Source: Tachypleus tridentatus (Eukaryota > Arthropoda > Merostomata > Xiphosura > Limulidae). Taken from it: DNA of 64,000 bases. Location of the stretch: the NCBI RefSeq assembly GCF_004210375.1, contig NC_134833.1, positions 45,316,782-45,380,781 on the forward strand, in the 5' to 3' direction. The notes beneath the pieces were generated by a model. That model saw only the letters and a list, made by a program, of their open reading frames with translations. It had not been told where the DNA came from and searched no databases. Both the position numbers and the translations under genes were made by a program. Positions 24,157-36,621 of the stretch are shown in pieces. Position 1 is the first letter of the stretch; the number at the start of each line of letters is the position of its first letter.

Positions 24157-26536
24157 TATGTTTTCATGATAAAACAACAAGACTTAGCTTTTGCAGAGAA
24201 AAACAACAGAATGTATAGAGAAGTAAGTAAAACCTCAGTTTTGGTAAGTTGTTTATAGTTTCAATAAATGCTATTTTTCTTTTGTAATAAAGTCCATTTT
24301 TGAAAAATTTGGCAATTTTCTGTTGCAATTAGATGTCTGGTAAGACTTTCTAGGTATTGGTGAATAAGGACAGCAAAATATACATGTAACTCAAATTCTT
24401 ATTTATTTTATATTATTGCATTCAATCAAGTAATGTAGATAACAAACCTTATAGTTTACTGAAAAGTAAAGAAATTTATCAGATATAAATCATTTTGATA
24501 AAACATATTATTAGTAAATATACTGTTACCTAGTCTCACCTATCGTCATTTTCAAATGTCATTAATAAATCTTTCTGAATTTCTGGTTTTTTTTCACAAT
24601 TTATTGCCAGAAGTGGTAAGGTATTAAAATAAATCATTTCGTGCATTTTGGAAAACTTCTGTGATGTTAAATTATTGAGCGAAAATTTCATCATGGTATC
24701 TAGTAAGTAATACTAAATACCTGGTAATTTGTTTTTCTTGGTTTTATTCCTTTTTGTTTGATTTAATGAAAATCTATACAAGGGCTATCGGTGTGGTTGT
24801 CCCTAATTTTGAAATATTTGGCTAGACGAAAAGGAGATAGTTAAAAACCATCCACAACCAACTTTTAGCCACTCTTGTAAGACCGAATAGTATCTCTTGG
24901 CCATAAATGTTATAAAGTACCCACGGCACCAAAACTGTTTTGTTCAGTTTCTTGGTAGTAACTTAATACAATCCTCAGAACTAGATGTCTACTTGCTGCC
25001 ATTGAACTGATTTAAATAGGTTAAACATTTTTAGGAATAAGACAAATTAACTGTAGCTTGTAGTCTTCTCAATGTATATATATGCACACGTGCTTACGTT
25101 GTTACGACAGGAATCTGTGTTTTTCCTACTACGAGTCTCGAATCTCGTTTTTAAAGTTATAGCCCACTGACTTGGTGAAAAGAATAAAACGACTTATTTT
25201 ACTTGTTAGTCCATTACCATAGTATTTTTGCTATGAAATTAATCAATAAGTAATAAATACATGAACACTTGAGAAAATAATAATTTTATGATATTAAAAT
25301 CATCAACGTTTGTCTGATGTAAACAATGAAAACTACTCGCACCAGGTTGACACCAGATCAATATACCTTCGTGTGTTTTGTTTGACTTTTATCATATCTA
25401 GTAACCCTAAACATTACATTAAATTACGAGTTTTGAAAACACTTTAATCTATATTCAAACAATTTGTACTTTATTACAGCAGTGGCTATACCATTTCTTA
25501 TTTCTCTCATCTATGTTTTCATTAAACTGAAGTGAGATAATACAAAGGATGTTTTTTTTTAAACTCTTCAAACAAACTTTCAAATTTTAATTAAATGATG
25601 TGCATCACTTATCAGAAACGTTGACAACAGTTTTTTAACAAAGAGGAATATTTTTTAATTTAAAATATAAAACAGTTGTCTTTGAAGATACATTAATGAT
25701 AATACAGCTTTAAATTTATTTATTATTAACTGGATTATTAGATAAAATGGCCGCAGTTTAGAGTTTAGCTTCTAGTGATTTAAATGCCCCTTGAAGCTAA
25801 TTTCTTATAAATGAAAGTTTAGAAATATTATTACAATAACAAACATTGCAAACATATACTAACTTTAACAACTGTCTTTAGTTTGCTGTATGTTTTAAAC
25901 TTATTATATAGTAAAAGCCAAATACAACTACAAAGTATAAATTACATGTAGTAAACATAGCATTAGTTTGAAAAATAGAGAATACGGCTCTTGAGTAAAT
26001 AATTTTTCAATGCTGATGTAATTAATAAAAACAAACTAAACTTGTAGCTTTCTAAATTCAAATTATTTTAGAAGTAATGCACAGAGACAGTGAAACAATG
26101 TTTAGATGTTTCACTGTAATAAACAACAAGCTTTAGTTGAATTTAATTCACGGTCATTTTTCAATCATTATAAAGTGTGAAACAGATTCAAATTTAAGGA
26201 AAGTCTTAATGTTATCAGTTATTTATTATAAGTAATGTGTACAGCTTAAATTTCGCTAACTTAATTATATTAAGTTTTATTTGTTGTTCAAATATGAAAC
26301 TTAATTTTTCCAGACATCATCTTGAACCTTAATAATAACAATATATATATATGTGTCAGTGTACAAAAAGAGATGCTACTTTCTACCGTATGCTTGTCAA
26401 CAGAGTTTAATTACTCATTCTGACGTTTGTTTACTTCAACACTTAAACTAACAACTTTCTTCTCAAGCACAGTGATAGCCCTTTTGTATTCGTAAATGGA
26501 AATAATTAAATTATTAAAAGACAAAAAGTTGTGCTT
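24157..26536. other. unassigned AT-rich sequence
   Basis: Apart from an old SINE (24770-24930), a possible SINE 2 shred at about 25115-25170 and a (TA)n tract near 26341-26352, nothing is recognised. Confidence 0.6.
24770..24930 (-). mobile_element. SINE family 1, old truncated copy 6
   Basis: Only the tail and body remain (GGGCTATCGGTGTGGTTGTC, CCACAACCAACTTTTAGCCA, AAAGTACCCACGGC); tRNA head absent. Divergence is the highest of the set. Confidence 0.65.
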
Positions 26537-26770
26537 TGAATTTCGTGCAAAGCTACAAAAGGGCTACCTGTTCCTAATTCAACAGTGTAAGACTAGAGGA
26601 AAGGTAGCTAGTCATTATCACCCACCGCCAACTCTTGGGATACTCTTTTACCAACAAATAGTGGGATTGACCGTGACCTTTTAACGCCCCCACGGCTGAA
26701 AGGGCGAGCATATTTGGTGCGACCGGGATTTGAACCTGCAATACTCGGATTACGAGTAGACGAGTAGGCG
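26537..26770 (-). mobile_element. SINE family 1, copy 7
   Basis: Lacks the CTGCGCTAGCC segment and the first 25 bases of the tRNA head; B box is GGATTTGAACC. Spurious open frames overlap it on both strands. Confidence 0.9.
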
Positions 26771-27244
26771 TTCGACTCCTAATCTTTGACATAAATATGT
26801 TTCTTGAGTTGTTGTTGAATTACGAATTAAATTTGTGGAAAATAAATGAATTTCGAAACATTAAGCTGAATCGAGCGTCTGTAAAGGAACATATACATAC
26901 TTTAAGAATTTTAAAATATGTTAAACCGCTGAAAGTAAAATACCAACAATTAAATATGAATACTATTTTTAAAAACTAAAGATTCTTTTTCTATGATTTG
27001 TAATTCAAACAAGATCTCAGCTCAGCCATACCCAAATTTTTTTGCAACGAGTAGTTGCTTCAAAATTCCAAACAAGTTAACGTTAAGTTTGTAATATTTT
27101 CGAGGTTATCAGCTAGCAATATTTAATTTGGAGTTGTAGAGTTTTGGAATTGACGAATAAGAGATTTAATCAAGCAATTTGTCTGTCATTTTTAATTTGA
27201 TCTTCTTGGTGTATAAATGTAATCTTTCTGAAACCTAATTTGAT

Positions 27245-27356
27245 GCCCCCCAGGAGTATGTCGGCGGCTCACATTACTAGAAACCGGGTTTCAATACTCG
27301 TGATGTGCAGAGCACAGATATCCCTTTTCGTAGCTTTGTGCTTAATTATAAACACT
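27245..27356 (+). mobile_element. SINE family 2, subtype A
   Basis: CCCCCAGGAGTATGTCGGCG, GGGTTTCAATACTCGTGATG, GCAGAGCACAGATATCCC and GCTTTGTGCTTAATTATAAA. It lies about 1 kb downstream of the beat stop codon. Confidence 0.8.
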
Positions 27357-28337
27357 CAATCAATCTAATTTGGTTTTGTTTAACAATAAACTAAATCTAC
27401 CCCAGAATTAAAGTAAACCGAAAAATATTATTAAATTAATATAATAAGAGCTCGTGGTTAAAATTAATAAAATAGCATAATTTGATTTTTACTGCTTCAA
27501 AACTGGATTCACATGGGCAGTCACCAGACGTTTCTCTACAAGTTATCCTCAGTTTTGCTTATGTTATTAAAATTGTGTGATTCAAAGGGTTCTTCTGTCC
27601 ACTTGACGAACAATCTTAGCGTTCTCTGTAGGTACCACTACCTTCTTCAAAAACATAGTTTTTCAACCAGAGGTTTGTAAGAACTCAAAACTATTATTAA
27701 ACTTATGGAGTTTGTAAGGTATTTTTTTCTAGCACTTTACGTGTAATTTATTAACAACTCAAGGCTACTGTGAAACATACGAAAAGAGTTTGTAAGATCA
27801 TTTTTTAATTCAAAGTTATTCAATTATTTGATTTAAACACTTTGCGTGTAATTTGTAATTATTAATACCAAAATTTTATATGAAAGTGAACACCAAAAGG
27901 AGTAAAAAGAAACAACACTAGTTTCATTAGTAATTTTCTTTCGAAGTTATCACAAACAAAACAAAATATTAATTTTCCTGTAGTTGTAATGTTATGACAT
28001 TTATACGGTTTATTACGATATATTATTTTGAAAACAAAAATGATACAAGTTAAATGAGTAAAACATATTTTGTTGATGGTATGATTCGTGAGATTTGAAG
28101 GAGCGCCAACTATAGATGAATAGTAACTACAAAGGGGCAATTTGATTGAGCTTAATGTTTTTTGATTTTGTTGTTGTTTTTAAATAACATCTCCAAGACA
28201 ATATGTTTTAGTGGTAACCATGTCTGTCACCAGGGCGACATTGTATTAATATTTTTGCAACTTATGTGTAAGAAAACTGATAAACAATACTTCCAAGTTT
28301 AAAGACAAGACCACGAGTCGGTGTGAAAGATGAAACG

Positions 28338-28435
28338 TCACACAACAGATTCTAAGCTTAGTTGTAACGTCAGAGAAATAACAACCGAAGTTAGAGTCAT
28401 CCATAAACGATGAACTGATTTTCCATTGTTGGTAT
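28338..28435 (-). CDS. beat: beat-like terminal exon with hydrophobic tail and stop
   Basis: An acceptor with a run of pyrimidines (TTTTTTTTTTCTTCCAG) precedes two bases that complete the phase-1 codon from exon 5a or 5b. The exon reads TNNGKSVHRLWMTLTSVVI, continues with a leucine/serine/valine-rich stretch ending ESVV, then TGA. A short polar spacer with small residues followed by a hydrophobic tail at the extreme C terminus resembles a GPI-attachment signal; a very short transmembrane anchor is the alternative. Some insect beat proteins are membrane-attached. A possible AATAAA signal lies on this strand at 28009-28014, about 320 bases past the stop. No homology supports this exon, only phase, acceptor strength and composition. 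Confidence 0.72.
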
Positions 28436-28713
28436 CTGGAAGAAAAAAAAAAAGAGTCATATTATTACTTTATGATCTCACAACTGTCGGGTAATAGTTT
28501 AGATCATTCGTCGACATTCATATATTCTTACAGACGTAACAACAACCTTTATGGGACTTATAATTTATTTCAAGCTTATTACAGATCTCGAATTTTGTTT
28601 TTGTGTTTATACAAATAATCTCTAATTTTGTGTGTGTATGTAATAACTTTATTAAACTTTAACCTTCCAGGTTTTTTCCCCTTTCATAACGTTATCACAT
28701 ATATATATATATA

Positions 28714-28962
28714 CATGGTGTTCGGAAAGTCACTGTCCACTTATACATTTATTAACAGACATGTTTCAATGTAGAATACAGGAGGTAAATATGAATGAGA
28801 ATTATAAGCAATGTTGAAAGTGACCCCTGTTGGCATCAGTACAGGCTTGGATCCTTCTTATTTTGTTTCTAAACACCGCTATCAGTTTCTGGCTTGAAAT
28901 TGACTGAATGAATGCTGTTATCGCTGCTTTCAAAACTGCACAGTGACTTTCCGAATACCCTG
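28714..28962. mobile_element. mariner-like MITE, copy B
   Basis: Starts CATGGTGTTCGGAAAGTCAC, ends with the inverted form, TA at both sides within AT microsatellite sequence. Internal sequence shares the CAGGAGGTAAATATGAATGA block of copy A, but the right half differs (tGGCATCAGTACAGGCTTGG region). It lies about 280 bases from the beat terminal exon, in the last intron. Confidence 0.8.
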
Positions 28963-29090
28963 TATATTCAAGCACATTTTGTATGTATTTTTCATATATT
29001 CATTAGACCTTTAATTAATAGATAGAACTTGATCAATTTTAACTTGTATCCTTTCGGTTGTGGTACAATCGACATACGACCATAAACCTT

Positions 29091-29294
29091 CCGTTCATAA
29101 TTTAGCAGTGTAAGGTTAGAAGGAAGTCAGCTAGTCATCACCACCAACTATTACTCTTTTACCAACGAACAGTATGATTAAACGTCACATTATAACGCTC
29201 CCACGGCTGAAAGGGCGAGCACGTTTGGTGTGACAGGGATTCGTACTTTCGACCCTCAGATTACGAGTCGAGTGCCTTAACCACCTGACCATGC
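29091..29294 (-). mobile_element. SINE family 1, copy 8, tail-less
   Basis: Starts at CCGTTCATAATTTAGCAGTG and keeps the full body and head (GATTACGAGTCGAGTGCC, CCTGACCATGC). Located in the last beat intron, same strand as the gene. Confidence 0.88.
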
Positions 29295-29841
29295 TAAAGC
29301 AAAGCTATCACTTGTAGATGTACAGATGCTGAGTAACAAATGTAGTTCAGGAAAAATTATTTCCCTTTAAGTGATATTTAGATTTACCCATAACGTGTGG
29401 AGGTGCTAGGAATTAGAGCTAGAAAGTAAGATTTTTCAATAACGTTAGCGCGGTTTCATCAGATTTTATTCTGTAAAAATAGACAAGGATACAGCAATTG
29501 TTATCTCTACCTGTAAATTGATACAGGAGAAAAACCTGATCAGTTGTTGTAGCCGAGAGCAAGTATTAAACATACATGACTGTAGTGTAAATAAACACTG
29601 CATTACGTTATTTTTACCAAGAGCACATGTAATCAGTCTCCTTACTTTACCGGTTTACTTAATTCGTTTACTTAGTAAAACTAAATATGATCCTTCCTGT
29701 TGTATCATAATTTTAGCCTTAGCTGTTGTTCGTCCTAATAGCTGTTGTTTTGACTTAATAATACAAAACAATACAAGTTGTCTCTTAACTTGTTCATTTA
29801 TTTTCATTCTTTATGCAGAAATTCTCGAATGTAACACTCAC

Positions 29842-30073
29842 TCCCTGGAGATGTTTCAAATACGTGAAGTCCAGATGTTTGTTGATGTCTTTGTACTACC
29901 GTTTCTTTGCTACTGGTGTTTATGACTTTCGATAGTTTAGTTGTACATTTAAGTCTCATTTTTCCTTTCTGCAAATGATGGTCTCTAACTGTAAACTTTA
30001 GACCTAAAGTTGAAGATTTTAATCCGCCTTCATGTTGCGTCATAGGATAGCGTATCAATGAAACTGGTTGTGC
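29842..30073 (-). CDS. beat: beat-like exon 5b, second half of Ig2 (cassette b)
   Basis: Strong acceptor CTATTTTTAG; phase 0 start AQPVSLIRYPMTQHEGGLKS; then STLGLKFTVRDHHLQKGKM, second Ig2 cysteine in MRLKCTTKLSKVINTSSKET, and a 27-codon linker ending ETSPG. Donor taken as A|GTGAGT, phase 1, as in exon 5a. STLGL-F-VRD-H-..G-M-LKC is a textbook beat pattern. The linker is longer than in 5a and low in hydrophobic residues, consistent with a stalk before the membrane anchor. Joining to the terminal exon gives AAT (Asn). The opposite-strand open frame over this exon is a shadow. Confidence 0.9.
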
Positions 30074-30461
30074 CTAAAAATAGTAAAGGTAATCACACTG
30101 TTGATACACTGGTATTTAAAAAGAAAGACACTAATATTCTATACTGTTACTGACGTACAATAACACAATTAACAAAAAATAAATTATTTCGTTTCGTTTT
30201 ACATTTTAATGGACAAATTTAAAATTAATAGCAAATACCGAGGATAAACTTTTATTTTCGATAAAAGATCTGAAAATAGAAGCAGAACAAATATTGATCC
30301 CCTTTGTTTAGTTTTTAATGGTTATAAAAGTGGTTTGTTAGAGATTTAGAATATAAGTATTTCCTTACAAGAATTAGGGTTAATAATAAATTATATTATT
30401 CATAAACAATATTTCATAAGTAGCTAAGAGGATGAGAAATCTGTTTTACTTATTTTCAATT

Positions 30462-30572
30462 GTCCCCACTGTCTGTGGACTTACAACTATAGAAACCAGG
30501 TCTCGATACCCGTGGTGGACAGAGCACAGATAGCCCATTGTGTAGCTTTTTTTAAACTTTAAAAAACAATTC
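30462..30572 (+). mobile_element. SINE family 2, subtype A
   Basis: GTCTGTGGACTTACAACTAT, AGGTCTCGATACCCGTGGTG and CAGATAGCCCATTGTGTAGC with T/A-rich tail. In the 4b-5b intron, antisense to the gene. Confidence 0.82.
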
Positions 30573-30764
30573 TAACAGGTCCCTCACGAGCTAGTGGGGG
30601 ACAATTTGGTTGAAGAAAACAATATCCAATAAAGTTTTTCTTAATTTGAGCTGAATTTGTTTCGACATGTTTATTCGTTAAAAAGAAGGCTTTTCCCATC
30701 CTCCTTTAGCGTTGTGGCTGCGAAAAATAAGGTAACTGAAATCGTCAGCGCATCACGAGCTTAA

Positions 30765-31024
30765 CTGCCAAGCGCGAGAAGCACAAATTTTACACAAAGA
30801 TATTCAGGAGCAACTTAGAAACATCTTAATAGATATTAAGCAGCAAGCCGATTACAATATTTAGCTTGTAACTGCTTTCAAACTGTTCCTGTCTGCTCAT
30901 CCTACTGCTAACTATCGTGATGCTTCGATCTTCCCTACCGAATCACAGGAGAAATCGTTCGTATATCAATTGAAAGCTAAACATAAAAAGGTTACAAGAG
31001 AAGCTTTAAAGGTGGGCAATTGCT
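30765..31024 (+). pseudogene. coding-like block of unknown origin
   Basis: A stretch less AT-rich than its surroundings reads in one frame REAQILHKDIQEQLRNILID, IKQQADYNI, one stop, then TAFKLFLSAHPTANYRDASI, FPTESQEKSFVYQLKAKHKK and VTREALKVG. Amino-acid usage looks protein-like rather than random. No ATG or splice sites are assigned. It is antisense in the 4b-5b intron and could be a retrocopy piece, an exon of another gene, or an uncommon transposon domain. Confidence 0.35.
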
Positions 31025-32538
31025 TAATTAATAAGACTAAGAAAATAGCTTTATATACTTATACATATATATACATACTGAATTTACTCCTGGCAGGTTG
31101 ACCCTAGTAGTAGTAGCTCATATTGAGACTTGAGGATGCTGCATTTCACATAAAAATTATCAGTTAACAAATGAAAACTTGTCTATAAGTTGTCTTGAAA
31201 ATAAATATCCAAAACAATTCTCGTTGGAAGTCTACGGATTGAACTTAACTTTAATATTCAACAAACTGTTAGTGTAAAGACGCCCCTTGGCTCCCGAGAA
31301 ACCTATTAATATTTAAGAAAAACTATAGCGATTAAATACAGTATAATACAGTAACTTCTATGGAGATATTAATAATATTATCTTAATGTGTGAATATGTT
31401 TAAAATATTACTAAACGAAAACATTTAAAATTGAGAATAAGCACAGTTAACTATTAAGTTTATATTTGAGCTAAAAGTCTGTTACAATTTCGAATTTCAT
31501 GAGAATATGGTGTAAAAGATGTTTACGGTTGTGGAAATCAAACTACCAAAAATTACAGTTTCCTATTCTTAATTAACTAATAACATCAACAAATTACAAA
31601 ATTATTGAGAATGAAGCGAGTGTGATGTATGTATCAGGTCAGGGACACTAAACCTCTTGTGTTTGTTGTTTTCATCTAGAGATACTTAACTGAATCAGAT
31701 TACAAAATGAAATCACGAAATAAAGTTTCGATATCTTTCCCCAACGAACTGACTTGGAATTTCATTTTTTAACTCCAAATTCATGCAATATGTCATTTGT
31801 GAATATATGTTCCACATGTGTTATTGATAAAAATGACGTACACGTTGAACATTTCTAATAATCGATTGGTCGTTGATCATGTACATACAGTTTAATAAGG
31901 AAGAAACGTTAGTTGTGTCGGTTTAAAAGACGAAAACTTTCAAAACATTGGAAATAAATAAGTTTAACATTTGTGAGCTGTAGATGATTTTGTATCACAT
32001 TCCCCTTTGCGCACTTAAGATTTTAAATTAGAAGTTTACAAAATATACTGATTAGAAAAACGGCTAAGTCAGATTTTATACAAGTTAAGTAATCACTAGA
32101 CAGTTCTCGCTCAAATAGTGGTATTTGTGCTACTTCTGACTAATGCGATATTTGAAAGTCTGACATATTCAAAAGCAAAATAAAGCATAAATAAGTGGCG
32201 TCCTGTGAACAACTGGACATTCCATGAAATTGGATGTTCCATCTTATTCTCTTGTAAAATAGGAAGTCAAAACTTCATTAATAATCTTTAATTTTTTTCA
32301 TTAAAACGCTAACTGTGAAATAACTGAGAACAGACTACAAGGCAAATATGAACAACGTATTATACGGACGAAATATTTTTAAAAAGCAATACCAATATAG
32401 AAATTGCAAAACAGAAATATGATTACTATTGTCTATTTCACTCGTTCAATCAGAGTTACAAAACGAAACTTAGAAACGTCTAGAAAAAAGACACTAAAAC
32501 CCTCCACAGAAGTTATTTTACTACAGTAACTAACCTAC

Positions 32539-32666
32539 CTTTTTGTCGTTTATAAACCACGAAAGCGCTGCAGGCTTTTTAGATTTTACCGAGGAGCAAT
32601 TGACATTTACCATGTCACCAAGTTGGTATTTTGAAGGACCTCCGTTGATGATAGAGCCATCTGCCG
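32539..32666 (-). CDS. beat: beat-like exon 4b, first half of Ig2 (cassette b)
   Basis: Acceptor CTTATTTAG; two bases complete a phase-1 codon (GCG, Ala, if joined to exon 3); phase 0 end before donor GTAGGT. Encodes ADGSIINGGPSKYQLGDMV, NVNC with the first Ig2 cysteine, KSKKPAALSWFINDKK with the core tryptophan. It is a clear paralogue of exon 4a, two codons shorter, with the same phases. ING and SKYQLGD are nearer to remembered insect beat sequences than the 4a equivalents. No stop codon, frameshift or splice-site loss is visible, so it appears under coding constraint. Confidence 0.9.
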
Positions 32667-33734
32667 CTAAATAAGACAGAAGTTTGGGAAAGAAAAAAAC
32701 AACAAAACATCGACTGCTAAAGAAATCTCCATTTTAAACGAATTTTCTAGCGACTAAGTTTGGTCATGTGTATCTGTCAATCAAGTGATTTAATGTTACA
32801 GAAAAAATGAAATCAAACAATGTAAGCAATGAAAATGTGATAGGATTAAAGAATAATGGATATATAATTTACTATTCTTATACCATGACAAATAACTCAG
32901 TTTAGATTAATAACTTGCCACAGGAACCAGCCCAGCATCTTGATGTGGAAAAAAGAATCATCCCGAAAAGGTTGGGCTGCTTTGGTTAAACAATAAAAAA
33001 AGATATTTGGCATTATTTTCGATGTTCAGGTTGCTGACCATGAAAACCAACATGGAGAAGTTAACTTGTAAATGAAATGCAAAACAATGTAGTAATAAAA
33101 CATGTTTAAAATGATGTAGTTGTAAGTATGATAGTGTAAATGTAACGATTGAGTTAAATCATGAATATAAGTCAGATGAGAAAAGAGTTTATTCGGAAAT
33201 ATCCCAATCTATTTGACATACCAGTTGAACCGGGGATTATTTATCTAATTACTGCAGCGACAGCAAAACATGAAAAACTAGTACAATAGTATCGTTATCT
33301 TCAAAACACAGATTAGAATCATGTATAAGAAATAATTAGTTTCAGTATTTTTTGAACTAACGGGACAGTAATGCCAAAATATGCAGCATCGAAGTTAAAA
33401 CACATGCATGATGCATTACAAGATTATTTCATTAGCAATTTCCCAAATTAAAAATGGCATTTCTGCAGTGAAGAATGGTATAATGTCCATTTTCATTACT
33501 ATTTGGATTACTTTATGTCTTAGAAGTTGAGCTGAGCTTCATTTATCTAGACCTATCGAAATAGCCCTAAATCACCACTTTCCAGAATGCCCTCCCTATT
33601 GAACATTCTAGACTCAGTGCTAAATATGTTTAACTGGCTCGTGTGACAGGTATTAAAATATCGTAACCTGTAAGTTGAAGCTATTATTTCTTAGGTTGAA
33701 ATATCAGTAAAACATGACTTTACTATCATTTTCA

Positions 33735-33875
33735 AAATATGACTTACATTAAAATATGTTTAGTTGACATTAAAAATACTTGGGGTAAAATATGTTTAGT
33801 TAACACATTAAAAATACTTGGGGTAAATATGTCTAGTTGACATATTAAAAATCCTCGGGGTAAAATATGTTTAGT
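33735..33875 (+). repeat. short tandem repeat, about 47-bp unit
   Basis: Three to four units of TAAAATATGTTTAGTTGACA and TTAAAAATACTTGGGGTAAA, diverged, in the intron between exons 5a and 4b. Confidence 0.75.
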
Positions 33876-34867
33876 GCCTTAAGTCAAACTTCAAAGTTTT
33901 AGTTTTAGACAGGAATATTTTATATTCATACAGTTTAGTATTTTCCTTTAAGACACCTTTTATGCGCAAACTTAATAGTTTCAGGTGTTTCGAAAGTTTT
34001 CGTCACTTATTTAGATATGAATTATTCTAAATATATTAAAATGAGCGCTACTTTTTAAAAAGAGAGTTGTCATTAAGATGTAAAATAATAACTGACTATA
34101 GAGTTAACGTTTTAAGTGGTTAATTAGAATGTTATCTTACGTTTGATGTAAGTAATATATTTAGTGAAGAAGAAAGTGTAAAGTCTAATCTAGTCACTGC
34201 TGAATAATAAATCAGATAAATGATCAGGAATTTTATTAACCATCAGTGGACCTCGGACAAGAACATGTCGACAAACAAGATTGGAACACATAATGGTAAC
34301 CTTCATGTTGTATGTACAATTCTTAACTCGTCTTTTAACCGTGAGCGAAAAAAAAATCAATATTTATACATATTTTTGGAAAATATGAAGGAATAAGTGT
34401 TTAAACGAATGATAAACTTTCTTTCTCGTCAAAATTCATAATTCTGATCAATAGAAAAAAAGTAGATTAGCTTTAAGCAGGTTCTCCAATTAACAATGAA
34501 GCTCTTTTTAATTAAATGAGCATGTTAATTAACAATGGTCAAAATCAGAAATACAACTGTTACACTTTTTTCGTGTATGAATTCACACATATTAGAAAGA
34601 TGTAATCCTTCTATAAACGTAGAAAGTGAATGTCACGTCCATCCTTCATTTTGTGTTCATACGAGAAATTTGCTTAAATAATAATGTTCTGATATTCCAA
34701 ATTAAACAATATTTAAAATTGGATTTATCCATACAGAATAAACTATATTTTAGTAAAATTATGTATGTTATCATATTAGCGACTTTTCAATTTTACTTTT
34801 AGATAACAACTCACATATTAAACTATTTTTGATCAAGTAAAACATAACCATTCAATACGATATTTCG

Positions 34868-34992
34868 CCTCTCCTCAGTAGCACAGTGGTGTATCAGCGG
34901 TTTTACAACGCTAGAATTCAGGTTTCGATAGCCCTGGCGTGAAAAAAACAGACTGCTCATTGTGTAGCTTTGTGCTTAATTACAAAGAAATA
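34868..34992 (+). mobile_element. SINE family 2, subtype A
   Basis: TCTCCTCAGTAGCACAGTGG, AGGTTTCGATAGCCCTGGCG and TCATTGTGTAGCTTTGTGCT. In the 5a-4b intron, about 500 bases from exon 5a. Confidence 0.8.
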
Positions 34993-35484
34993 AATAAATA
35001 AGCCAATACGGTATTTGTACCAACATAAACGTTAGTATCTCAAACGAATACTAGATGTTGTCAAGATGGTATCCATTTTATGTATGATTTTTTTATTATT
35101 TTGTTCAATTTAGCCAATTCAAATGACTTCATATTTTACATTTATGTGTTCATGGGACATTGTTCAAATTATTATTATTATTACGGAAAAGTATAGAGAT
35201 TTCAAATCCAACTTCAAAATCATTATAAGCTTGAAGCATTAAGTCACTAGTTTTTCAAAGATCCAAAAGCTAAAAGAGTGTTCTTAACAGAAGAACAGAT
35301 GAAAAGAAGTACAAATAAATGGTCGGTTACACCAACTTTGGAATAAAATATGAAGAGTATATGTAAGAAAACACGGCACTCTCAAGAAAATAACAAACAT
35401 TACTTCAATGAAAATTCTCTAACGTGATGTTAACAAGAAAACACGTAGAACCGACGTTGTCTCTGCAATAGTTAGATAACTTAC

Positions 35485-35698
35485 AGGAGTATAAACCACG
35501 TGCTCGGGGAGTATTTCCAACAATGATTTCTTCACTGCTCATTGAGTAGACTTGTGAGATGATAGCTGTGCAGCGAAATTTGAGAACTCCATTCCACAAA
35601 TGAGAAGGTTGTACAGCAAAATGTAGACCCATATGGGAAGCTTCTAAGCCATTTTTGTGTTTTATGTTCTCCCGTCGACAAAGGTTTTCTTTCGGAAT
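35485..35698 (-). CDS. beat: beat-like exon 5a, second half of Ig2 (cassette a)
   Basis: Acceptor CTAAG after a short pyrimidine stretch; phase 0 start IPKENLCRRENIKHKNGLEA; phase 1 end before donor GTAAGT. It continues with MGLHFAVQPSHL, the second Ig2 cysteine in VLKFRCTAIISQVY and SSEEIIVG, then TPRARGLYS. In beat proteins this exon has the pattern GLE-STLGL-F-V-..H...G-L-KC-A-I--VY--S-EE, which is matched here. The final base T joins the terminal exon to make TAT (Tyr), or exon 4b to make TCG (Ser). An additional cysteine occurs early in the exon. The weaker acceptor (AAG, few pyrimidines) suggests possible regulated use; that is inference. Confidence 0.88.
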
Positions 35699-36189
35699 CT
35701 TAGTAAAAAGTTTGTAAATATAAGTATCATTAGTATATTTTAAAATATTTTTAAGTTTCTTTTAAAAATCAGAGAAATATATGGATTTGTCTTGGAAATT
35801 TTGTAAAAAATAAGAGACTATATGGATCGTGATTTATTTTCAAAATTGTGAAAGAAATATTATATTAAATGTTATTGAGTTTGATAATTGTATCAACTGA
35901 CTACGACTGAGAAAGTTGTAAGCAGGACTACATTAAAATATGTTTTAAAAACAAGTTATCTGGAGATAGTTTTCGTGAGATTCATCTTAATTTGTCCATT
36001 GCAACTACAAATAGCTGGTGTGTAATAAAGAGTATTTTTGAGCTGTCCAATTTTTCTCACAGGTTTACATGAAGGCGAAATATTCTATGAAATGCTATTT
36101 ATATATTCAATATAATACTTTAAAAATTACTTTAAAATATTATACTGCATATATATATATCTTTAAGTAGAATTTTTTCCTTCTCACTG

Positions 36190-36449
36190 GGCCCAGCATG
36201 GCCAGGTGGTTAAGGTACCCGACTCGTAATCCGAGGGTCGTAGGTTCAAATTATTGTCACACTAAACATACTCGCCCTTTCAGCTATGGGAGCATTATAA
36301 TGTTATAGTTTATCCCACTATTCGTTAGTAAAAGAGTAGCCGAAGAGTTGGATGTGGGTGATGATTATTAGCTGCGTTCTCTCTAAGCTTACACTGCTAA
36401 ATTAGGATTCCAGAGATAGCTCTCGTGTAGCTTTGCGCGAAATTCAAAC
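36190..36449 (+). mobile_element. SINE family 1, copy 9, full length
   Basis: Complete from GCCCAGCATGGCCAGGTGGT to CTTTGCGCGAAATTCAAAC. It sits in the 4a-5a intron, antisense to the gene, between the two halves of the Ig2a domain. Confidence 0.92.
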
Positions 36450-36621
36450 AAAGGAAAACCTTCTCACCGTTTAGCTTAATTGATGAATTCTGGTATTACG
36501 TATAGTTTATTGGGTAAGAGATTTGCAGGAATTTTTTTAGTTCTCAATTGTTATTAATTTCACACTTTTCACTTCAAACTGTAATGGACATAATCAGAGG
36601 GATGTGATTAAAAATTAGATT

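Noticed and set aside
29518..29925. 135-codon plus frame, longest plus-strand frame near the gene
   Set aside because: Its right end overlaps exon 5b antisense and the rest is cysteine/leucine-rich random-looking intron.
32667..35484. A second terminal exon between exon 5a and exon 4b, which would make two separate genes
   Set aside because: I looked for a strong minus-strand acceptor followed by a hydrophobic tail in phase 1 and saw none; the best acceptor-like site near 34440 leads to an immediate stop.
36190..36260. tRNA gene from the clear A and B box
   Set aside because: It continues into the SINE body, lacks a proper acceptor stem, and recurs many times with decay.
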